This document shows, in pieces, positions 24,322-32,779 of a stretch of 38,648 bases of DNA; within the stretch, counting starts at the first letter, position 1; each line of letters opens with the position of its first letter. Below the pieces are notes generated by a model. That model did not search any database. It was not told the DNA's origin and was given only the letters and a program-made list of their open reading frames with translations. Origin of the DNA: Pseudanabaena cinerea FACHB-1277 (GTDB taxonomy: Bacteria > Cyanobacteriota > Cyanobacteriia > Pseudanabaenales > Pseudanabaenaceae); NCBI RefSeq assembly GCF_014696345.1, contig NZ_JACJPY010000038.1, positions 1 to 38,648 on the forward strand. Reading direction: 5' to 3'. The position numbers and the translations under genes are program-made.

Positions 24322-25050
24322 TTACAGATAAGGCTTGTAGATTGTATGGGATGGCGCGATCGCCTGTATTAATTTTTGGGTGATGCTAATTAAATAGATT
24401 CTTGTTTGAGCGAGATCGGCACTTACACCGAAAATGCGGCATTGACAGTAAAAATCTAAGAATGCGGTAATTAGCGATCGCCTAAGTTTGCGAGTCATTC
24501 GCCATGTTTGAATGCTAGGACTTTGCAAATAATCGGCGATCGCCAAATTCTGTAATAGCAGCGCGATCGCCGCAGGTTCATCGTCAAACTGATGAGAACA
24601 GAGATGCGGTGAGCCTAGTCTGGCTTGAGCAGCTAATCTCAGCAACCCATGACAACGGGCATAGACATAAGCCCCATCATCCAGATCCCCAGAGTAGGGA
24701 ATGTTCTGCGGCTCTGGAATCCAATGATCAAGATTTACTATTGTCTCCAATCGATAACTCGCGGTCATGGAAATATGCAGCCAGCCTTTACCCAGAGCCG
24801 TTATCATAAATTTGTTGGCAAAGTCTTGATCCTGTGAACAATATTGAGCGATCGCCTTGGCAATGGGGAAGGGACTTGTAGATAATGAGCTTGCTAATCC
24901 TAGGGCGATCGCACAGGTATAGTCGGCAGCATATTTGGGATAGGCAATGTTTACTAAAACCTGATTGGGAACTAGATCGGTTTTAAATAACTGGATAATT
25001 GCAGTGGCGATCGCGATTTGGATCTGTTGAATCGGCGTATTAAAGTGCAT
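24322..25050 (-). CDS. ArgRS-like protein reduced to DALR/tRNA-binding domains
   Basis: A 242-residue protein. The C-terminal half (YVYARCHGLLRLAAQAR, AIALLLQNLAIADYL, LRRSLITAFLDFYCQCRIF, RIYLISITQKLIQAI) is the DALR anticodon-binding domain of class Ia synthetases, closest to arginyl-tRNA synthetase. The N-terminus (IQQIQIAIATAIIQLF, VLVNIAYPKYAADYTCAIALGLA) resembles the ArgRS Add-1 domain. The catalytic HIGH/KMSKS core between them is missing, so it cannot charge tRNA. It may bind tRNA or have taken another role. It is convergent with nrtD and 12 bp from the channel gene, which runs in the same direction and could be co-transcribed. Confidence 0.65.
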   Translation of the reverse strand: MHFNTPIQQIQIAIATAIIQLFKTDLVPNQVLVNIAYPKYAADYTCAIALGLASSLSTSPFPIAKAIAQYCSQDQDFANKFMITALGKGWLHISMTASYRLETIVNLDHWIPEPQNIPYSGDLDDGAYVYARCHGLLRLAAQARLGSPHLCSHQFDDEPAAIALLLQNLAIADYLQSPSIQTWRMTRKLRRSLITAFLDFYCQCRIFGVSADLAQTRIYLISITQKLIQAIAPSHTIYKPYL

Positions 25051-25062
25051 GACTGAAGAAAC

Positions 25063-26166
25063 TTAAGAATGCTGGCGCGGTATCCGAATCAATTGCGGTT
25101 TACTGAGAGGGCTAAGCAACTGATTCAGCGCCCTTAACTGCTCAGGGGTTCCCATGCAGATCAACACATCACCCTCGACAATTTCCGTATTCCCATCAGG
25201 ACCTGCGATCAATTCGCCATCGGCGCGGCGAATCGCTAGGACTAATACCCCAGTTTGCACCCTTAGGCTAGCCTTCTTGAGTGATAGCCCCGCTAAAGCG
25301 GGATTATCAATGCGATATTCTTCAATATAAAAGGAACGGTTAGAACCCGCAATAATGCCATCGACAAAATCCATCACCTGAGGGCGCAAAGCTACGGCTG
25401 CCATACGTTTTCCCCCTGTGATATAGGGTGAGATTACCTCATCGGCTCCGCCACGCCGCAACTTTTGCATCGCCTCTTCATTGCTTGCCCTCGCGATCGC
25501 CCGAATGTCAGGATTAAGGCTCTTTGCCGACAGCACCGTATAGAGATTTTCAGCATCGGACGGCAGCGCAGACACAATACAGATCGCCCTTTCAATTCTT
25601 GCCATATGCAATGTACTGTCTAGCGCCGCATCGCCAACGATGGTCAAATAGCCCAACTGCTCGGCGGCAGCAATGGCGATCGGATCGCTATCCACCACCA
25701 CAAAATCAACTCCACCCTCCACCATAAACTCCGATGCAATCTGTCGCCCTGTGCGCCCAAACCCACAAACAATGTAATGTTTATCTAATGAATTCATGAT
25801 TTTCTTTTGCTTCCTTGCTTGCCAAATATCGGCAAAATGCCCGTTAACGATCGCGTTTGTAAATTGAGTGGCAATGTAACTGAGACTCAAGACTCCCATG
25901 CCAATCAAAACCACCGTAAATACTCGCCCCCATAAATGTAATGGATTGGTCTCACCATAACCAATCGTTGCAAGAGTAATTACGGTCATATAAAGTGCGT
26001 CAAACCATGACCAACCTTCGATCAAGCGATATCCTAATGTACCAATAACGATTAATCCTCCAAGGATACAAATATTCGTAATTAGGGTACGCTGGTATTG
26101 GAGTAACTCACGTTCTAGGAAGTAAGGTTGTAGATTTTGATAAGAATTTGATCGAGGGTAATTCAT
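25063..26166 (-). CDS. Two-TM potassium channel with RCK (TrkA-N/TrkA-C) domains
   Basis: A 367-residue ion channel from the ATG at 26166; a GTG seven codons earlier is possible, and neither has a strong ribosome site. TM1 is ITNICILGGLIVIGTLGYRL, the pore loop MTVITLATIGYGETNP carries the TIGYGE selectivity filter, and TM2 is VFTVVLIGMGVLSLSYIATQF. The cytoplasmic RCK domain starts HYIVCGFGRTGRQIASEF (GxGxxG nucleotide fold), followed by a TrkA-C domain (NPALAGLSLKKASLRV...EGDVLICMGTPEQL). It is probably a ligand-gated K+ channel of the MthK/Kch type. It precedes the DALR gene by 12 bp. Confidence 0.9.
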   Translation of the reverse strand: MNYPRSNSYQNLQPYFLERELLQYQRTLITNICILGGLIVIGTLGYRLIEGWSWFDALYMTVITLATIGYGETNPLHLWGRVFTVVLIGMGVLSLSYIATQFTNAIVNGHFADIWQARKQKKIMNSLDKHYIVCGFGRTGRQIASEFMVEGGVDFVVVDSDPIAIAAAEQLGYLTIVGDAALDSTLHMARIERAICIVSALPSDAENLYTVLSAKSLNPDIRAIARASNEEAMQKLRRGGADEVISPYITGGKRMAAVALRPQVMDFVDGIIAGSNRSFYIEEYRIDNPALAGLSLKKASLRVQTGVLVLAIRRADGELIAGPDGNTEIVEGDVLICMGTPEQLRALNQLLSPLSKPQLIRIPRQHS

Positions 26167-26286
26167 TTTAAGAATAGGATTGATCACAAACTACGATGAG
26201 TTAGCAAGATTGATCGTAAACTTGATCATATACATTAAAGTTTGCGACAGTGCGTTTTTACGATTACTGTCATCCACGAGACAAGT

Positions 26287-26829
26287 ATGAACCCAGAGCC
26301 GATCTCAGAAAACACGATCATTAACCGCGCCATATCTTCGCCCTATCGTTCGGCTGTCGACATCAATGACGACAACTTGGAAAGATTTCATGTTTGGACT
26401 GGTTACAATACCCATACGGATATGAGTAGTAATACTAAGTTTCAAATGCGGGATTTTCACATCGATTTGGGGATGGCGGTAATTGGTTTTGGTGTGCTTT
26501 GTGGTTGGGAAGTGCGATCGCGCAAGATTGAATTTAAGGGCAAAACCCATATTATTTATGAGCTAAGGGGTGATAGTGATCCGCAGCCAGTGCCGATGCT
26601 GCGCCAAAACTGTAGTGATGAAATGGCAATATTTTTGCATAGCCGCCTGATTAGAACCCTCGATTTTCTACGCTCCTGCTCCAAGTTTTCAGGTATTCCC
26701 CATGTGCATATTATCTCGATCCGCAATCATTATGTGATGAGTGCCGTGTGGCGACCTTACCAAAATAAGATTTGGATGATTCCCATTGATCAAATCGAAG
26801 GTTTATCTTTTTCTAATCATTTAATTTAG
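26287..26829 (+). CDS. Conserved hypothetical protein
   Basis: A 180-residue soluble protein from the ATG at 26287 (MNPEPISENT), with GAG 6 nt upstream; an in-frame start 45 bp earlier has no ribosome site. It contains ERFHVWTGYNTH, FHIDLGMAVIGFGVLCGWEVR and a C-terminal HYVMSAVWRPYQNKIWMIP. No signal peptide, TM helix or recognised catalytic motif. I do not recognise the family. It lies 20 bp upstream of rsmD in the same direction, so the two may be co-transcribed. Confidence 0.65.
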   Translation: MNPEPISENTIINRAISSPYRSAVDINDDNLERFHVWTGYNTHTDMSSNTKFQMRDFHIDLGMAVIGFGVLCGWEVRSRKIEFKGKTHIIYELRGDSDPQPVPMLRQNCSDEMAIFLHSRLIRTLDFLRSCSKFSGIPHVHIISIRNHYVMSAVWRPYQNKIWMIPIDQIEGLSFSNHLI

Positions 26830-26849
26830 GTTTATTTAGGTAGCCGATC

Positions 26850-27410
26850 GTGTCAATCAGAATTAAAGGCGATCGCCCACTCAAAACCCCATCAGGACTT
26901 GCCACCCGTCCCACGCCTAGCAAGGTCAGAGCCGCCGTGTTTAATATTTTGCAGGGGCGCACCTATGGCGCAAAGTGGTTAGATATTTGTGCAGGTTCGG
27001 GCGCAATGGGAGCCGAAGCCTTAGTACGTGGCGCAAGGGAGGTAATTGGCATCGAGTTATCAGCGATCGCCTGTCGCATTATTCAAGATAATTGGCAAAG
27101 GATCGCTAAGCCTGAGCAGATCACCCAAGTGATTAAGGGCGATGTGATCAAACTTTTGCCGAAGCTATCTGAGCAATTTCCGCAGGCTTTTGATCTCGTC
27201 TATTTTGATCCGCCCTATCAAAGCGATCTCTATCAGCCTGTGCTAAAAGCATTGCCAGCATTACTCAATGACGATGCAATCGTGATTGCCGAATGCGATC
27301 GCCTGCTGCCCTTAGATGATGCCATCGGTGAGTTAGTATGTGGCGATCGCCGCCAATATGGTCAGACCGCATTGTTTTTCTACAAAATGAAAGCTGCTAC
27401 AAAAACATAG
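26850..27410 (+). CDS. rsmD: 16S rRNA m2G966 methyltransferase
   Basis: A 186-residue SAM-dependent methyltransferase that modifies G966 of 16S rRNA. Motifs: PTPSKVRAAVFNIL (about 22-35, family hallmark), WLDICAGSGAMGAEALVRG (SAM-binding loop, about 43-61), VIGIELS, and the catalytic DLVYFDPPYQSDLY (DPPY, about 114-127). The start is GTG with AGG 9 nt upstream. Length matches the family. The gap to the large STAND-WD40 gene is 31 bp. Confidence 0.92.
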   Translation: MSIRIKGDRPLKTPSGLATRPTPSKVRAAVFNILQGRTYGAKWLDICAGSGAMGAEALVRGAREVIGIELSAIACRIIQDNWQRIAKPEQITQVIKGDVIKLLPKLSEQFPQAFDLVYFDPPYQSDLYQPVLKALPALLNDDAIVIAECDRLLPLDDAIGELVCGDRRQYGQTALFFYKMKAATKT

Positions 27411-27441
27411 TCAAACATAGCCAAACATAGTCATAGATGCA

Positions 27442-30400
27442 ATGAACATATCTCCAGAGGCTAAAGATACGTTAGAAGAGCTTTCGATGGCTCTGGACTT
27501 GTATGAGGGTGAATTTAAACTAATATTGGCAAGGTGCAATTATCGAGATTTGCGCGATCGCTTGATTACTGAACTTCAAAACATTCATCCACAAGCAATT
27601 CATCAAATCCAACTGCCGCGATCGCGTAAAGATATCTATACGTATGTTATTGATCAAATTCCTGACCCGTCACCCTCTGCCGTTTCAATTTCTGGGCTAG
27701 ACGAAATCGCGGATCTGCACGCAGCTTTGTTAGATGTCAATATTAATCGTGAGACTTTTCGGAATAACTGCCCCTATCCCATAGTTTGGTGGATTAGCGA
27801 TCGCACCCATCGGCAAATTATTCGCACTGCCCCTGATTTTGAGAGTTGGACAACTACCCTTGAGTTTGCGATCGCCACGGATGAATTATTAACTTCCCTA
27901 GGGGATGGCAGCGAATCGCTCTTTAGTCATGTGCTTGCGCCCAGTGAGATTCCCTTTTTTAAAAAATTAAACCAGATCAATGCCCTCGGTACAATTCAGG
28001 TCGCAGAGATAGAAACGGCTCTCAAGGATTTAGGCGATCGGGGTTTGAATATTGAGCCAAGGCTGCAAGCAAATATTGATTTTATTCGCGGTTTAGACAC
28101 ATTGCCGCCTAATAATTCCCCTGAAAAGGCTCTGCAATATTTGCAAGCGAGTTTTGACTATTGGCAAAAAATTCAAGATATTGAGCGCTGCGGTCTATTA
28201 ATCAATCAAATTGGACAGGTAAATTACACAATTGCGGATGCTGAGAAATATCGTGTGCCTAATTGGGAATTAGCGCGATCAGGTTTTCAATCGGCTGTTG
28301 ACTTTTTTGAAAAGATCAACCGTTCTGATTTGGTCGTAAATGTAATTATTCGCCTTTTTGTGACTGCCTATCGGATGTCTGATTGGGATGCGGTTGAGGC
28401 GATCGTCCAAAAAGCATTGCCTTTACATCAGCAGTTTCAGGAACCCTATCATCTCTCCTTAGACTATCGCTATCTCGCAGAGGTCGCGCTCCAAAAACAA
28501 GAATGGGAAACTGCCAGAAATCACGGAAAAATGGCGCTTGATTTTTTGGATCAAGCTCCTCAAGATTATCAAAAATGGCGCAATTTATATTTATTTATCA
28601 TTGCTCAAGCGGAAGTCAACCTCGAAAATTATCAAGAGGGTTTAAAGTTACTCCTTGAAGCAAAAGCGTTAGGAGATACTGGACATCCGCAGATTTATAT
28701 CAAGCTTTTAATAGAACTGCGATCGCTTTACACTAGACAAAAGCAATATCTTGAAGCCTATGTCACGAAGCAGGAACAATATGCGATCGAGCAGCAATAT
28801 GGCTATCGCGCCTTTATCGGGGCGGGACGTTTGCAGGGCAAGAAGGCGGTTGGCAAGTCACAAACCGATGTGGCAACGGAAATCGCAGCTTCGGGACGTA
28901 AGCAGGATCTTGATGAGTTGATTACGCGCATCGCTAAGCCTAGTTATAAATTGATCGTGCTGTATGGCAAGTCGGGCGTGGGTAAGAGTTCGCTAATGAA
29001 TGCGGGCTTGATTCCGCAGTTAGAGCATACATCTTTTGAGGGGAAAGATGTGGCGGCGATCGCTATGCGGGTATATACCAATTGGGAAGAGGAGTTGGAA
29101 AAGGCTTTAAAGACCCTCACCCCCCAGCCCCCTCTCCCAATGGGAGAGGGGGAGTCAAGAGTCTTGCTCCCCTCGCCCTCTGGGGGAGGGGCTGGGGGTG
29201 AGGGAATAATCTCGAAACTACGAGAAAAGGAATCACAAAATAAACGCATTGTTTTAATTTTCGATCAATTTGAGGAGTTCTTTTTTGTTTATTACAATCA
29301 ACCCACTGAACGGCGGCACTTTTTTGAGTTTATTGGAAGTTTGTTAAATGATTCGCAAAATCTTTCTTCGCTGAAGGTGATTTTGTCCTTGCGGGAGGAC
29401 TATCTGCATTATTTGCTGGAATGTAATCAGATTGCGAGTATGGCGGCGATCGATCAGGATATTCTTAGTAAGAATGTGCTGTATCGGGTGGGCAATCTCA
29501 CGGTGGCGGCGGCTAAGGCTTTGATTCAAACGCTTACAGCAAAGTCGCGGTTTTATTTGGAGCCTGAGTTGGTTGAGGCGATCGCTGATGACTTAAAAGA
29601 CGATCTTAATGAGGTACGCCCAATTGAGTTGCAAGTAGTGGGGGCGCAGTTGCAGCAGGAGGGAATTAAGACTTTGGCAAACTATCGGCAGTTGGGAGAA
29701 AATCCTAAGGCGATATTGGTGGAGCGCTATTTGAATGATGTGATTGTGGATTGTGGGGAAGAGAATCAGCGCTTAGCTAAGTTTTTGTTGTTTATGTTGA
29801 CTGATGAGCGGGGGACTCGTCCGTTAAAGACTCGTGTGGAGTTAGAAAAGGATTTGCAAGATTTGCTGACCGAGATGCAGGGAGATCCATCGGCGTTGGA
29901 TTTGGTGTTGGAGATTTTTGTGCGATCGGGTTTGGTGGTGTTAATTCCTGAGTCGCCTTTGGATCGCTATCAGTTGGTGCATGATTATTTGGCGGAGTTT
30001 ATTCGTGCATCGCAGTCACCTGAGATGGCGAAGTTGCAAAGGGAATTAGCGGAGACAAAGGAGAAATTGGGCGAAACGGTGGAAATGTTGCGGAGTTCGC
30101 TCAAGGAGGAGGAAGCGGCGAAAATCAAGGCAAAGAAGCGGAGTCGGTTGGCTGTGGGTGTGGGGATTGTGGCGAGTGTGATGGCTGTGGGTGCTGGGGT
30201 TGCGGGGTTATGGGCTTGGCGCAGTAGTGATGAGGTGTGGAAGGCTAAGGTTGATGCTGAGTTTGTTTCTGCTAGTTACAAGATGACTTCGCTACTAAAT
30301 TCTGATCTGCAACTTGAGGCTTTGGTTGAGGCGGTTGAGACGGGAAGTAAGTTGCGAGAGCAAGCCAATAATATTACTTCTGCTGATGCGAAGATCCGTG

Positions 30401-32430
30401 TGATTACATCGATGCAAGAGGTGATATATGCCATAAAAGAAAAAAATCGCTTACTTGGGCATAGCGGTGGTGTTACGAGTGTTGCTTTTAGTCCTGATGG
30501 CAAGATGATTGTCACTGCCAGTCTAGACAGCACTATTAAACTTTGGAATTTGGCAGGTCAAGAGATTCAATCATTTAAAGGGCATAGCTCTATTGTCAGT
30601 AGCGTAGCCTTTAGTCCTGATGGCAAGACTATTGCCACTAGTAGTGTAGATAATACGGTCAAATTGTGGAATCTGGCAGGCAAAGAACTCCAATCATTTA
30701 AAGGGCATAGCTCTATTGTCAGTAGCGTAGCTTTTAGTCCTGATGGTAAGACCATTGCCACTGGCAGTGTGGACAGCGCCGTTAAATTATGGAATCTGGA
30801 AGGCAAAGAACTTCAAACTTTTAAAGGACATAGCGATGGTGTCAATAGCGTAGCCTTTAGCCCTGATGGTAAGACCATTGCCACTGGCAGTGTGGATAGC
30901 ACCGTTAAATTATGGAATCTGGAAGGCAAAGAACTCCAATTATTTAAGGGGCATAGTTATGGAGTCTGGAGTGTAGTCTTTAGCCCTGATGGTAAGACTA
31001 TTGCCACTGGCAGCGCTGACAGTACCGTCAAATTGTGGGATCTGGAAGGAAAAGAACTCCAAACTTTTAAAGGTCATAGCGATCGCGTCAAGAGTGTCGC
31101 CTTTAGTCCTGATGGCAAGGTGATCGCCACTAGCAGCTTTGATAACACTGTCAAATTATGGAGTCTGGAAGGCAAAGAACTCCAAACTTTTAAAGGTCAT
31201 AGCGGAGGAGTCTGGAGTGTCGCCTTTAGTCCTGATGGCAAGACCATTGCCACTGGCAGTGGGAATATGACCGTTGAATTGTGGAACCTGAAAAGTAAAC
31301 AGATCCAAACCTTAGCAGGGCATCGCGATTGGATTAGTAGCATAGCTTTTAGTCCTGATGGCAAGGTGCTTGCTTCTGGCAGTGGCGATAATACCGCCAA
31401 ATTGTGGGATTTAGCGGGTAAGGAACTCCTTACCTTGACAGGGCATAGTCATTGGGTTTTGAGCGTAGCTTTTAGTCCCACTTACGCAGCGCCTCCGCTA
31501 GAAACGAGCAAGACAATTGCCACTGGCAGTTATGACAAAACTGTCAAATTGTGGAATTCGGAAGGTAAAGAACTCCAAACTTTTAAGGAGCATAGCGATC
31601 GCGTAAATAGTGTGGTGTTTAGTCCTGATGGCAAAGCTGTCGCCACTAGCAGCTTGAACAACAACATCACGTTGTCGGATCTAGAAGGCAAAGAACTCCA
31701 ATCATTCAAAGGGCATAGCGATCTGGTCTATAGCGTAGCTTTTAGTCCCGATGGCAAGACTATTGCTTCTGGCAGTGCTGACAAAACCGTTAAATTGTGG
31801 AATTTGAATGGCAAAGAAATCCAAACTTTTTCAGGTCATAGCAATGGTGTAAATAGTGTCGCTTTTAGTCCTGACGGCAAAGCGATCGCCACCGCTAGTG
31901 GGGATAACACCATCAAATTATGGAATCTCAAAGGCAGAGAACTCCAATCATTTAAAGGGCATAGCGCTAGTGTTTGGAGTGTTGCCTTTAGTCCAGATGG
32001 CAAGACGCTCGCATCTGGGAGCGCTGATAATACTATTAAATTATGGAACCTGAATGGCAAAGAACTGCAAACCTTTAGCGGTCATGGCGGTGGGGTTTTG
32101 AGCATTGCCTTTAGTCCTGATGGTAAGTCTATTGCTTCTGGTAGTGCCGACAGCACCATAAAAATATGGAGTTTGGATTTAGATCGCCAATTGGGATTGG
32201 CTTGTCATTGGCTGCAAGACTACATTGCAACACAACCAGAATTGCAGCAAAGATTGGCAATTTGCCAAGATCCACAGATATTGAAAGCAGCCGCACCTGC
32301 TCTTGTCGCAGAGGCGAGAACAAAGCTGATGAGCAGTCAAAAAGATGATGCGATTTTGCTATTTAAAGAAGCCAAAAAACTCGATCGCGAACTTGTTCTT
32401 GATGCAGAAATAGAAAATATGATCAAATAG
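27442..32430 (+). CDS. STAND NTPase with 14 WD40 blades
   Basis: A 1662-residue signalling ATPase. Residues 1-170 resemble the P-loop-less N-terminal domain of cyanobacterial TPR proteins (NCPYPIVWWISDRTHRQII, APDFESWTT). About 230-480 is helical, TPR-like. The STAND domain has Walker A LYGKSGVGKSS (about 507-517) and Walker B IVLIFDQFEEFF (about 603). After a coiled coil comes one TM helix (SRLAVGVGIVASVMAVGAG, about 900-925). Then 14 WD40 repeats (about 1000-1577), enough for two seven-blade propellers, and a C-terminal LACHWLQDYI helical tail. Such proteins sense ligands by the propeller and oligomerise; defence or regulated signalling is possible but unproven. A palindromic repeat interrupts the NTPase domain and blade 9 has an inserted segment, yet the frame stays open. 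Confidence 0.9.
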   Translation: MNISPEAKDTLEELSMALDLYEGEFKLILARCNYRDLRDRLITELQNIHPQAIHQIQLPRSRKDIYTYVIDQIPDPSPSAVSISGLDEIADLHAALLDVNINRETFRNNCPYPIVWWISDRTHRQIIRTAPDFESWTTTLEFAIATDELLTSLGDGSESLFSHVLAPSEIPFFKKLNQINALGTIQVAEIETALKDLGDRGLNIEPRLQANIDFIRGLDTLPPNNSPEKALQYLQASFDYWQKIQDIERCGLLINQIGQVNYTIADAEKYRVPNWELARSGFQSAVDFFEKINRSDLVVNVIIRLFVTAYRMSDWDAVEAIVQKALPLHQQFQEPYHLSLDYRYLAEVALQKQEWETARNHGKMALDFLDQAPQDYQKWRNLYLFIIAQAEVNLENYQEGLKLLLEAKALGDTGHPQIYIKLLIELRSLYTRQKQYLEAYVTKQEQYAIEQQYGYRAFIGAGRLQGKKAVGKSQTDVATEIAASGRKQDLDELITRIAKPSYKLIVLYGKSGVGKSSLMNAGLIPQLEHTSFEGKDVAAIAMRVYTNWEEELEKALKTLTPQPPLPMGEGESRVLLPSPSGGGAGGEGIISKLREKESQNKRIVLIFDQFEEFFFVYYNQPTERRHFFEFIGSLLNDSQNLSSLKVILSLREDYLHYLLECNQIASMAAIDQDILSKNVLYRVGNLTVAAAKALIQTLTAKSRFYLEPELVEAIADDLKDDLNEVRPIELQVVGAQLQQEGIKTLANYRQLGENPKAILVERYLNDVIVDCGEENQRLAKFLLFMLTDERGTRPLKTRVELEKDLQDLLTEMQGDPSALDLVLEIFVRSGLVVLIPESPLDRYQLVHDYLAEFIRASQSPEMAKLQRELAETKEKLGETVEMLRSSLKEEEAAKIKAKKRSRLAVGVGIVASVMAVGAGVAGLWAWRSSDEVWKAKVDAEFVSASYKMTSLLNSDLQLEALVEAVETGSKLREQANNITSADAKIRVITSMQEVIYAIKEKNRLLGHSGGVTSVAFSPDGKMIVTASLDSTIKLWNLAGQEIQSFKGHSSIVSSVAFSPDGKTIATSSVDNTVKLWNLAGKELQSFKGHSSIVSSVAFSPDGKTIATGSVDSAVKLWNLEGKELQTFKGHSDGVNSVAFSPDGKTIATGSVDSTVKLWNLEGKELQLFKGHSYGVWSVVFSPDGKTIATGSADSTVKLWDLEGKELQTFKGHSDRVKSVAFSPDGKVIATSSFDNTVKLWSLEGKELQTFKGHSGGVWSVAFSPDGKTIATGSGNMTVELWNLKSKQIQTLAGHRDWISSIAFSPDGKVLASGSGDNTAKLWDLAGKELLTLTGHSHWVLSVAFSPTYAAPPLETSKTIATGSYDKTVKLWNSEGKELQTFKEHSDRVNSVVFSPDGKAVATSSLNNNITLSDLEGKELQSFKGHSDLVYSVAFSPDGKTIASGSADKTVKLWNLNGKEIQTFSGHSNGVNSVAFSPDGKAIATASGDNTIKLWNLKGRELQSFKGHSASVWSVAFSPDGKTLASGSADNTIKLWNLNGKELQTFSGHGGGVLSIAFSPDGKSIASGSADSTIKIWSLDLDRQLGLACHWLQDYIATQPELQQRLAICQDPQILKAAAPALVAEARTKLMSSQKDDAILLFKEAKKLDRELVLDAEIENMIK
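29114..29204. repeat. Palindromic repeat inserted in frame in the STAND domain
   Basis: Inverted ends CCCTCACCCCCCAGCCCC and GGGGCTGGGGGTGAGGG frame further hairpins (CCCTCTCCC/GGGAGAGGG; CCCTC/GAGGG). The segment codes for a Pro/Gly-rich linker (TPQPPLPMGEGES..., PSPSGGGAGGEG) between Walker A and Walker B. This dispersed repeat family also occurs in intergenic DNA; here translation reads through it. Confidence 0.8.
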
Positions 32431-32443
32431 CATCCCAGATCCC

Positions 32444-32495
32444 CGACTTTTTCTCTGCCATCAAAAGTAATTTTTTAAGCTCACCAAAAAAGTCG
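32444..32495 (+). terminator. Weak stem-loop after the STAND-WD40 gene
   Basis: CGACTTTTT (32444-32452) pairs with AAAAAGTCG (32487-32495) across a 34-nt loop containing a T-run. It may stop transcription of the large gene, but the loop is long. Confidence 0.35.
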
Positions 32496-32581
32496 AGTGT
32501 CTTAATCTTTGCTTTTTAAGTTTTCTTATGCCTAACTACTTAAATGTAACGGAATGTCAAGATTTATTGCTCAAGGACAAT

Positions 32582-32603
32582 CTTTCCGTTTTCTTTACAA
32601 TTT
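32582..32603 (+). promoter_or_regulatory. Tandem G-box, likely CcaR binding site
   Basis: CTTTCCGTTTT (32582-32592) and CTTTACAATTT (32593-32603) lie directly end to end. The second matches the G-box CTTTNCNATTT exactly and the first with one mismatch. This direct repeat is the known target of the response regulator CcaR, which activates rod-linker genes in green light. It lies 176 bp before the cpeC-like ATG, with AT-rich -10 candidates (near 32626-32638) behind it. The 349-bp gap 32431-32779 holds no gene. Confidence 0.75.
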
Positions 32604-32710
32604 CCTGACCAGTTTCCTTACTTTTGATATGGGATTATCAAGGCTCATTGTGAAAAAGGCTTGTTTGTCATCATCACTTCTATTTATAAAAGCAACTTTT
32701 AATTCTTGAA

Positions 32711-32746
32711 ATTAGGGCTTACGAGCCAAAAACTCACAGTCCTAAT
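32711..32746. repeat. Small inverted repeat in the cpeC 5' leader
   Basis: ATTAGGGCT (32711-32719) and AGTCCTAAT (32738-32746) pair with one G-U. The left end followed by TACG matches the terminus of the nrtA-nrtB element, so this may be a deleted relative. It lies about 35 bp before the cpeC start. Confidence 0.4.
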
Positions 32747-32779
32747 GTTTAGCCAACACTTTAAATTTGGAGGATTTCA

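Noticed and set aside
28944-29249. Minus-strand ORF across the palindrome in the STAND gene
   Set aside because: It is the mirror of the Pro/Gly-coding palindrome and lies wholly inside a well-supported gene.
30276-32060. Several minus-strand ORFs with LPSGLKATL motifs
   Set aside because: They are reverse readings of the WD40 repeat DNA.
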